DNA from: Candidatus Hydrogenedentota bacterium
GTDB lineage: Bacteria > Hydrogenedentota > Hydrogenedentia > Hydrogenedentales > SLHB01
Length of the DNA stretch: 5,256 bases
Direction: 5' to 3'
NCBI GenBank assembly: GCA_022706165.1
Contig: JAKJDA010000225.1
Location: 1-5,256 of the forward strand
The position numbers and the translations under genes are program-made. Below are positions 1 to 4,978 of the stretch, one piece after another. How positions within the stretch are numbered: position 1 is the stretch's first letter; each line of letters begins with the position of its first letter. Below the pieces are notes generated by a model. It did no database searches, was not told the DNA's origin, and saw nothing but the letters and a program-made list of their open reading frames with translations.

Positions 1-692
1 TAGGCCCCGCCGAATTTGCGCCCTATCTCCCAACGGGCGCGTTCGAGGATCATGAGGAGCCTGCTAAGGTCGCCGCCGCGCGTGCCGGGGGCATAACTCA
101 CTTGGAAATGACGCGAACCCGACTTTCCGAAGTTTCCTTCGACGGCTTCTTGGCGAAGGGCGTTCTCGAATTTCTGGCGAAGGCCTGGACGGTTGGGCTG
201 AACTTCCAGCACCCATTCCCACTGCGCCAGCGCCGAAGCCAAGTCGTTCTGCCGGAAGTATGCTTCGCCCAGAAGTTCCCGCGCGTCGATGCTCTGCGGA
301 TCGAGTTCCACGGCCTCTTCGAGCCGGAAGGCGGCATCGGCCACAAGGTCCTTGCGCAGGCAGTAAAATCCGAGCTGCGTCAACGGCAACGCGTTTCCCG
401 GATCGACGCCGATGGCCAGCCCAAGCGTCTCAATGGCAGCGTCCAAATCGTTGTTCTTTGCCGACTCGTTGGCTTGAGCCTGATATGCGTTCGAAAGGTT
501 GCGCTTCACGGTGGCATTGTCCGGAGCCAGATCGTACGCCTTTTTGAAGGATGCGATTGCCGAGACGTACTGCTTCGCGTTGTATTGTTCGACGCCGGCG
601 GCGTTGAATTCGCTTGCCGTGGGTTGCGCCGAGGCGGTCGCCGCCGCGACAACGGCCAGCAATACGCACAACACGCCGCAGGCTCTGCGCAT
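1..692 (-). CDS. Exported TPR protein leading into a probable peptidase MA-like region (3' end beyond window)
   Basis: The reading frame is open from an ATG at 692 to the left edge, giving 230 visible residues. Residues 1-22 form a signal peptide: MRRACG, a hydrophobic stretch, then a likely cleavage site after ASA, so the protein probably leaves the cytoplasm. Residues about 28-170 are tetratricopeptide-like helical pairs: one near 29-62 (ending AYDLAPDN), a degenerate one near 80-100 (ending IGVDPGN), then about 101-134 (ending VELDPQS) and 135-168 (ending LEVQPNR). TPRs bind protein partners. From about 190 the sequence changes to SRHFQVSYAPG, then a helix LSRLLMILERARWEIGRKFG. This resembles the opening of TPR proteins that carry a gluzincin-like peptidase MA domain, but any HExxH motif would lie outside the window, so protease activity is only an inference. 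The start at 692 is chosen because GGAGG sits five bases upstream; an in-frame ATG at 719 overlaps the ridA stop and has no such site. The gene follows ridA by 26 bp and is probably cotranscribed with it. Confidence 0.85.
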   Translation of the reverse strand, partial: MRRACGVLCVLLAVVAAATASAQPTASEFNAAGVEQYNAKQYVSAIASFKKAYDLAPDNATVKRNLSNAYQAQANESAKNNDLDAAIETLGLAIGVDPGNALPLTQLGFYCLRKDLVADAAFRLEEAVELDPQSIDARELLGEAYFRQNDLASALAQWEWVLEVQPNRPGLRQKFENALRQEAVEGNFGKSGSRHFQVSYAPGTRGGDLSRLLMILERARWEIGRKFGGA

Positions 693-697
693 GGCAT

Positions 698-702
698 CCT
701 CC
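698..702 (-). promoter_or_regulatory. Ribosome binding site of the TPR gene
   Basis: On the minus strand GGAGG is followed by five bases and then the ATG at 692. It decides this start over the in-frame ATG at 719. That upstream ATG shares one base with the ridA stop codon (TGATG) but has no purine-rich site before it. Confidence 0.7.
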
Positions 703-718
703 AGACCAACAGACGGCA

Positions 719-1102
719 TCATGATTGCACGATGGCGATGGCGTCTATCTCCACAGGAATCCCTTTGGGAAGTCGCGCCGCCTGTAACGTGGTGCGCGCG
801 GGAAAATCCGCCAAAAAACATTCCGCGTACACTCGATTCAGTTCAGGGAAGTCGTTCATGTCGACGAGATAGACGGTCGTTTTGACTACATGATTCAAAT
901 CGGCTCCTGCCGCGGCGAGCACGGCCTTGAGGTTTTCGAATGTCAGCCGGACGCACTCTTCGAAAGAGCCTTCAAGCGCGTTTCCCTCTCGGGTGAAGGG
1001 GCCCATGCCCGAAACATAAAGGAACCCGCCCGCCGACACGGCATGAGAATAGGGGCCGACCGCAGGCGGAGCATCTTTTGCCTCAATACAGGTCTTGTTC
1101 AC
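719..1102 (-). CDS. ridA: RidA family 2-iminobutanoate/2-iminopropanoate deaminase
   Basis: This is a 127-residue protein of the YjgF/YER057c/UK114 family, the normal full length. RidA proteins hydrolyse reactive enamines and imines released by PLP enzymes such as threonine dehydratase, forming 2-oxo acids and ammonia, usually as cytosolic trimers. Family signatures visible are APPAVGPYSHAV (11-22), YVSG (29-32), VVKTTVYLVDMNDF (72-85) and FPARTTLQAARLPKG (100-114). R103 aligns with the substrate carboxylate-binding arginine of Escherichia coli RidA, and E118 in VEIDAIA with its glutamate, so the catalytic set looks intact. The family cysteine two residues after the arginine is threonine here (T105), and the usual SGQ is SGM (31-33). 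The GTG start at 1102 is preferred because GGAGG lies five bases upstream and the N-terminus then matches the family. A frame extension to an ATG at 1213 would overlap the upstream gene and add 37 residues without similarity to the family. Confidence 0.93.
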   Translation of the reverse strand: MNKTCIEAKDAPPAVGPYSHAVSAGGFLYVSGMGPFTREGNALEGSFEECVRLTFENLKAVLAAAGADLNHVVKTTVYLVDMNDFPELNRVYAECFLADFPARTTLQAARLPKGIPVEIDAIAIVQS

Positions 1103-1107
1103 GCTAT

Positions 1108-1112
1108 CCTCC
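1108..1112 (-). promoter_or_regulatory. Ribosome binding site of ridA
   Basis: Minus-strand GGAGG with a five-base spacer before the GTG at 1102. It fixes the non-ATG start of ridA. The site directly abuts a seven-base-pair inverted repeat (1113-1133), so its accessibility could depend on RNA folding. Confidence 0.75.
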
Positions 1113-1133
1113 ACGACGCGTTTGCGGCGTCGT
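1113..1133 (-). repeat. Perfect inverted repeat (stem-loop) just upstream of the ridA ribosome binding site
   Basis: ACGACGC and GCGTCGT are exact reverse complements, separated by seven bases. In the minus-strand transcript this gives a GC-rich seven-pair stem whose last base touches the GGAGG of ridA. No U-run follows, so it is not a typical intrinsic terminator for the upstream gene. It may be a leader hairpin, an RNA-processing barrier, or chance in GC-rich DNA. Confidence 0.45.
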
Positions 1134-1184
1134 CCCAAGACGGTGTTACACGCGCCCAAAAGGTAGCATACGTTGTCCCATGCG

Positions 1185-3779
1185 TCAAGAACGCCGAGAG
1201 TTTCCGGGGGCATGCCGCTTGTTTTTCGCGTGATGCTCCGGGTGATCGGTGGTGTGGGTATGGCCGTGGTCGTGGCCGTCTTGGTGCAAACGATTGTGCA
1301 AGGCGCGATAGGCGCCGGTCAGCACGAGCCGCATCCGCTTGCGCGCGGCATCGTCGGCGCGCGTAGCCATCGTGTCGAAATACGCGATAGCGCCCTCGAT
1401 CTGTTCGAGAATGGTCAGCGCGTCCGCAGCAGCGAAGAAGGTCGACCCCTCGACCGGAACGGCCACCGGTGACGTGTGCGCGGCGACGATCTCGTGCTTG
1501 TCCGGATAGTGCCCGCGCACAAGCAGCGCCAGCCACGAACTCTTGTCGATTTTCACGCGCCAATGTCCGGCGTCTTGTTTGGGCTTGATGCGTTTGCTCT
1601 CGCGGATTTCGCCGTTCACGACCAGTTCGACGCGCGACATGGGCACGGTCACGCTGGCCACGTTCCATTCGACATCCACGGTGCCGCCGCTATGGGACAT
1701 GGCGATGCGCGAGCCGGCGGGTTTGCCTTCGACCGAAAATTCCACAAGCGGCCCGTAGGTCACGAAGGTGTTGCCGGAACGCACGGCGTCCTTCCATGCA
1801 TCGTAGGTGAACTCGCGACCCTGCGGAAGTTTGGCGTACGTGCGCACCGTGCCAACGCTCGTGTCGGCACTCATCTTGTCCGTGCCCGCGACGGCGGGGA
1901 TAAAGTGGCCGCAGTTGAGATAACGATACCAGTCGGACAGCGAATACGGATCGATGCCGCCGTAGTGCCAGCCCCACGAAGCCATCTCGATAGCGTCGGC
2001 ATTGCCGGTAATGATCGTGGCCGCGTGTTCGGCGCGCGGATTCGGGAAATGCGGAATGACGACGACGCCGCCTTGCTTGCGGCATTGCTGGGCCCATTCC
2101 GTCAACAAAATCGCGACCGGATCGCCGAGCGCGGCTTCGTCGGGCCCGCCGCTGCACATCGGCGCAATGAGGGGGCCGTTATAGCCGACCAGCGAGATGT
2201 GGCCGAGCGTGTGCTGGCGGTTCTCCGAGCCGACGCGCACCAAATACTCGCCCTCTCCGCCCGCTTCTTTCGAACCAAAGGTGGTCTTGCCGTCGAAGTC
2301 GCCGACGTTGGTCATCAACTCGCCCCACTGGCTTGCCAACAGGTTGACGACGTTGATGCCCTCGCCTGCGCCTTCGAGTTCTGCGGTCGGCGGCGATAGG
2401 AAATGGACGTGCGTGTCCGCCGTCACCCAGCCGCGCTCGCGCCAAGGCAGTACGCGTTCCAGCGTGAAGGTGACGTCTTTTGTAGCGGCGGTGACCTTGA
2501 CGGCCTTGCGGATCGGCTTGATCTCAAGTCCCTTGCTGATCTCGACATACACCGTACCCAATGGCAGATCAATAACCGTCTCGCCAGGGATATAGGTACA
2601 GAAATGCTTACGCTCGTTTAGAAAGTCGACACTATAGTCTTCAAACCACTGTGGATTCGGCATGCGGTGTCGATCGACCGGCGCAAGATATTCACCTGCT
2701 TCGCCGTGGACGTGCAGCTTCACAGCGACCAGCTTTGCGCTCCCCTTCTCGACGACTCGCAGGCGAACGCGTTGTGTCGCGGGGGCCAACGGCACGAGCG
2801 CCTTGCGTCTGCCCAGTGCGCTTGCAGGAACGGTGGAGCCGTCCGCGAAATGAAAACGCGCCTCGGGGTGCGCCGTGTACTCAACGATGAACTCATTCGG
2901 ACGCACCTCGGGCGTCTTGTTGTTGTAGGTATCGCTCCAACGATCGTTTGGATAGTCGAACTTCGGCATGACGGATATGACTTGTCCGAGGTCGAGCCGG
3001 ATTTGCTTCAGCACGCCTTGCGGCGACAGCGTCGGATCGAACGATTCGCCCTTGGGCAAATGCCAAACGGCTTTCTTCCTCGTTTCCCAGCGCAAAGGCA
3101 TCGAGGCGACCTTGCCCGCCGTTACCGCCGAGATCACCACCGGCGCATACGGTTCGACACGTAACCCAACGATGGGCTTGCTCGGGTGCGGGTTTTCCCA
3201 CGCCCACAACCAGTTCACCCAGGGCGCCCAATCCGCCTGCACCACGCGCTGCTGTGACTGCCCCCAGGAGAATTGCGATCCGGGCTGGTCCGTCAACGAC
3301 CGTACGGGGTGCGGCTTTTGGGGGCCGACCGCCTCAAAACAAACCTCGCCCCAACACACGCGTTGCAGCATCCCAATTTGGCGTCGCTGAAGGATGGGCA
3401 CGGCTACCTCGGTCCCGTCGGCATACATGAAGACGTAGTCCGCGACGCATTCGTTCAACCGTCCCACCCCGCGCGTCGGCGAGACGAACCCGTCCTTGTT
3501 TCGTTCGGGAGACACGAAGTCGGTTGTGTGCATGAACACCAGCCACGGCGCCTTGAACCCGCGCCACGTCTCTGTGATGGGCCTGTCGACGGCAAGAATG
3601 ACGCGGGTGATGTCGAAGGGCACGCCCCAAGCGGTGCAGGGACCGTTGGGCGCGTGCGCAGCATTGTTGCACATAGCATCGGAGGTTCCCTTCCGGGCAA
3701 GCGTCTTCACCGTGCAGGTTCCCGTTAGCGGGAGTGGCGTGAACAAAGGCGAGCGAGGACCGTCGTGTATTTCGGACAT
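1185..3779 (-). CDS. CehA/McbA family PHP-type metallohydrolase, large multidomain, histidine-rich tail
   Basis: This 864-residue protein belongs to the CehA/McbA branch of PHP-domain metallohydrolases; the name-giving members hydrolyse carbaryl, but most relatives have no known substrate. Residues about 50-230 look like beta-sandwich or carbohydrate-binding-like regions (for example YVFMYADGTEVAVPI, 115-129). A carboxypeptidase-regulatory-like beta domain spans about 395-442 (IDLPLGTVYVEISKG). The PHP domain runs from about 450 to 680: DTHVHF (H457, H459), GHISLVG (H527), VVIPHFP (H577), IEMASW (E598) and AGTDKM (D634), then SGNTFVTYGPLVEFSVEG, typical of the family end. A beta domain and a helical segment follow (about 790-830). 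The tail 828-856 carries ten histidines. D634 is followed by K-M, whereas many PHP enzymes have D-x-H. No signal peptide is visible, so the protein is predicted cytoplasmic. The ATG at 3779 has AGGA seven bases upstream. The gene lies 110 bp after the dehydrogenase and 82 bp before ridA. The substrate cannot be inferred. Confidence 0.87.
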   Translation of the reverse strand: MSEIHDGPRSPLFTPLPLTGTCTVKTLARKGTSDAMCNNAAHAPNGPCTAWGVPFDITRVILAVDRPITETWRGFKAPWLVFMHTTDFVSPERNKDGFVSPTRGVGRLNECVADYVFMYADGTEVAVPILQRRQIGMLQRVCWGEVCFEAVGPQKPHPVRSLTDQPGSQFSWGQSQQRVVQADWAPWVNWLWAWENPHPSKPIVGLRVEPYAPVVISAVTAGKVASMPLRWETRKKAVWHLPKGESFDPTLSPQGVLKQIRLDLGQVISVMPKFDYPNDRWSDTYNNKTPEVRPNEFIVEYTAHPEARFHFADGSTVPASALGRRKALVPLAPATQRVRLRVVEKGSAKLVAVKLHVHGEAGEYLAPVDRHRMPNPQWFEDYSVDFLNERKHFCTYIPGETVIDLPLGTVYVEISKGLEIKPIRKAVKVTAATKDVTFTLERVLPWRERGWVTADTHVHFLSPPTAELEGAGEGINVVNLLASQWGELMTNVGDFDGKTTFGSKEAGGEGEYLVRVGSENRQHTLGHISLVGYNGPLIAPMCSGGPDEAALGDPVAILLTEWAQQCRKQGGVVVIPHFPNPRAEHAATIITGNADAIEMASWGWHYGGIDPYSLSDWYRYLNCGHFIPAVAGTDKMSADTSVGTVRTYAKLPQGREFTYDAWKDAVRSGNTFVTYGPLVEFSVEGKPAGSRIAMSHSGGTVDVEWNVASVTVPMSRVELVVNGEIRESKRIKPKQDAGHWRVKIDKSSWLALLVRGHYPDKHEIVAAHTSPVAVPVEGSTFFAAADALTILEQIEGAIAYFDTMATRADDAARKRMRLVLTGAYRALHNRLHQDGHDHGHTHTTDHPEHHAKNKRHAPGNSRRS

Positions 3780-3844
3780 AACGCTTTCCTTTCGGAAGTT
3801 TCAGATACACGCTATTCGCTTCTGGACATGCGCGCTTGCCGCTG

Positions 3845-3857
3845 CGATGAGTCATCG
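3845..3857. repeat. 13-bp perfect palindrome upstream of the metallohydrolase gene
   Basis: CGATGA-G-TCATCG is perfectly symmetric around position 3851, about 65 bp upstream of the metallohydrolase start. As RNA it would make only a short hairpin, so a protein-binding operator is the more natural reading. No confident sigma70 promoter is visible between it and the gene, and no binding protein can be named. Confidence 0.35.
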
Positions 3858-3860
3858 GCA

Positions 3861-3881
3861 TTTCGCACGCAGCGCGCGAAA
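3861..3881 (-). terminator. Hairpin after the dehydrogenase stop codon (possible weak terminator)
   Basis: Starting 8 bases after the TAA at 3890, the minus-strand RNA can fold TTTCGCGC with GTGCGAAA around a five-base loop. This gives eight pairs, one a G-U that works only in the minus-strand transcript. There is no U-tract after the stem, so it is not a canonical intrinsic terminator. It could attenuate readthrough or protect the 3' end of the upstream message. Confidence 0.4.
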
Positions 3882-3889
3882 ACCGGCCG

Positions 3890-4834
3890 TTACGCGAGAG
3901 AAATTCCCTGCATGCTTTCCTTGATCACGCTCGCGGAATGACGCATCGCGACCGTCTCTTCGTCGCTCAACGTGGCGACAATGCGGCCCTCGATGCCGTT
4001 CTGGCCGACAACACAGGGAAGACTCATGCAAACGCCCTCGATGCCGTATTCGCCCTCGAACGGCACGCTGACGGTCAAAACCGTTCGCTGATCATCGAGG
4101 ATCGTCTCGCAAAGATGCTGGATGACGATGCCAATCGCCGAACTGGTGAAACCCTTGCGCGCTATCACTTCCCGTCCGGCGAACCGAACGCGCTCAAACA
4201 AGGCGTTCATCGCTCCCTCGTCAAAAGACTTTCCAAGAACAGGCCGTTCCCGCAGCCGCAAACCGCCGATCGAGGCGTTGCTCCAGATCGGAACCTCCGA
4301 ATCGCCGTGTTCCCCGAGAATGTAGGCATGCACCGATCGAGGATCCACGCCGTAGTGCTGCCCCAGCAAAGCCCTGAAGCGCGACGTGTCCAGCATCGTG
4401 CCGGTGCCGATGACCCGAGACCGAGGACGCTGACTGAGCTGCTGGATGACATGCGTGATGATGTCAACGGGATTGGTGGCCACCACCAATATGGCATTGG
4501 GGGCGTGCCGATCGAGTTCCGCGACGATCTCGCGAAAAATGGCGACGTTCCGATTCAGGAGATCGAGGCGCGTTTCGCCCGGCTTGCGTCCCGTCCCTGC
4601 CGACACCACCACCAGTTGCGAAGACCCCAGAGAAGCGAATGAGCCCGACCGCACGGTGACGGGCTCTGCAAGGGAAGCGCCATGCATAAGATCCATCGCC
4701 TCGCCTTCGGCGCGCTGCTCGTCCTTATCGACCAGAATCATCTCGCTGACGGTGTCGGCGTTGAACATGCCGTAGGCCGCCGCCATGCCGACCTTGCCGG
4801 CGCCCAGGATGCCAACGGTCCGCTTCTGAATCAT
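3890..4834 (-). CDS. L-lactate/malate dehydrogenase family protein (LDH-like fold, malate-type specificity residue)
   Basis: This 314-residue protein is a full-length NAD-dependent 2-hydroxyacid dehydrogenase of the LDH/MDH superfamily, interconverting a 2-oxo acid and its L-2-hydroxy acid in the cytosol. The Rossmann motif is GILGAGKVGMA (G11, G13, G16), with D36 as the NAD-ribose acidic residue. Catalytic residues are R89 (GETR), N121 (ATNPVD), D149 and R152 (LDTSRFR) and H176 (GEHGD). Overall it resembles L-lactate dehydrogenase: DPRSVHAYILGEHGDSEVPIWSNASIGG-like region at 164-191 and KGFTSSAIG at 227-235, with T230 where LDHs have threonine. However, the substrate-loop residue is R83 (GTGRKPGETR), where LDHs have glutamine and malate dehydrogenases have arginine, so oxaloacetate/malate may be the true substrate pair. 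The ATG at 4834 is chosen because GGAG lies eight bases upstream and residues then begin MIQKRTVGILG. An in-frame ATG at 4906 would lie upstream of the predicted transcription start. It is divergent from the fadN-like gene. Confidence 0.92.
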   Translation of the reverse strand: MIQKRTVGILGAGKVGMAAAYGMFNADTVSEMILVDKDEQRAEGEAMDLMHGASLAEPVTVRSGSFASLGSSQLVVVSAGTGRKPGETRLDLLNRNVAIFREIVAELDRHAPNAILVVATNPVDIITHVIQQLSQRPRSRVIGTGTMLDTSRFRALLGQHYGVDPRSVHAYILGEHGDSEVPIWSNASIGGLRLRERPVLGKSFDEGAMNALFERVRFAGREVIARKGFTSSAIGIVIQHLCETILDDQRTVLTVSVPFEGEYGIEGVCMSLPCVVGQNGIEGRIVATLSDEETVAMRHSASVIKESMQGISLA

Positions 4835-4856
4835 GTCATAATCTCCGCGTTTCGGG

Positions 4857-4885
4857 TTGTCATGAACGCACGGGACGATTACACT
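4857..4885 (+). promoter_or_regulatory. Candidate sigma70 promoter for the fadN-like gene
   Basis: TTGTCA (4857-4862, five of six matches to the -35 consensus) and TACACT (4880-4885, four of six for -10) are separated by exactly 17 bases. Transcription would start near 4892, leaving an untranslated leader of about 87 bases before the ATG at 4979. Its -10 overlaps that of the opposite promoter. Prediction from consensus only. Confidence 0.45.
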
Positions 4886-4901
4886 ACATGCATCGTGACA
4901 A
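4857..4901. repeat. Inverted repeat framing the divergent promoter core
   Basis: The arm TTGTCATGA (4857-4865) and the reverse complement of 4893-4901, TTGTCACGA, match at eight of nine positions. The dyad centre is near 4879, inside the overlapping -10 boxes. The left arm includes the plus-strand -35 and the right arm abuts the minus-strand -35. This is the layout expected for a dimeric or looping regulator, but no family can be assigned, and such a repeat can occur by chance. Confidence 0.35.
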
Positions 4902-4906
4902 ATCAA
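4878..4906 (-). promoter_or_regulatory. Candidate sigma70 promoter for the lactate/malate dehydrogenase gene
   Basis: On the minus strand TTGATT (4906-4901, four of six for -35) and TGTAAT (4883-4878, five of six for -10) are spaced by 17 bases. Transcription would start near 4871, about 37 bases before the ATG at 4834, a normal leader length. This supports 4834 over 4906 as the coding start. The -10 shares four bases (4880-4883) with the -10 of the plus-strand promoter. Confidence 0.5.
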
Positions 4907-4909
4907 GCG

Positions 4910-4925
4910 TCGCGGGCTTTCGCGA
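4910..4925 (+). repeat. Small hairpin in the predicted fadN leader
   Basis: TCGCG and CGCGA pair perfectly around a six-base loop in the untranslated leader of the plus-strand gene. Five GC-rich pairs make a modest stem. No riboswitch or attenuator architecture is recognisable around it, so it may be incidental. Confidence 0.25.
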
Positions 4926-4978
4926 GACCGGCAAGCGCCGATTCGCCAAAGACGCGCATGCAGAACAGGAGATGCGAC

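Noticed and set aside
102..872. Long plus-strand open frame opposite the TPR and ridA genes
   Set aside because: It is antisense to two genes with clear family signatures, its translation is rich in arginine without any recognisable domain, and no ribosome binding site precedes it. Such shadows are common in GC-rich DNA.
1113..1133. Intrinsic terminator after the metallohydrolase gene
   Set aside because: The stem is real but there is no U-run after it in the transcript direction and it touches the ridA ribosome binding site, so terminator is not the best reading.
1103..1213. ATG at 1213 as the ridA start
   Set aside because: It would overlap the end of the metallohydrolase gene and add 37 non-homologous residues; the GTG at 1102 has an ideal GGAGG and gives the standard family length.
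1099..1668. 189-codon minus-strand frame overlapping the end of the metallohydrolase and the ridA start
   Set aside because: It is in another frame of a well-supported gene, is arginine-dominated and has no domain signature.
1476..2399. 307-codon plus-strand open frame inside the metallohydrolase gene
   Set aside because: It is fully antisense to conserved PHP-domain coding sequence, and its translation is low-complexity in A, R, G, H and D with no family resemblance.
3938..4642. 234-codon plus-strand frame opposite the dehydrogenase
   Set aside because: The opposite strand encodes an intact LDH/MDH family enzyme with all catalytic residues, so this is a shadow.
4835..4906. Upstream in-frame ATG at 4906 extending the dehydrogenase by 24 residues
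   Set aside because: The extension (MICHDACSV...) has no family counterpart, lies over the predicted promoter, and lacks the GGAG spacing found before the ATG at 4834.
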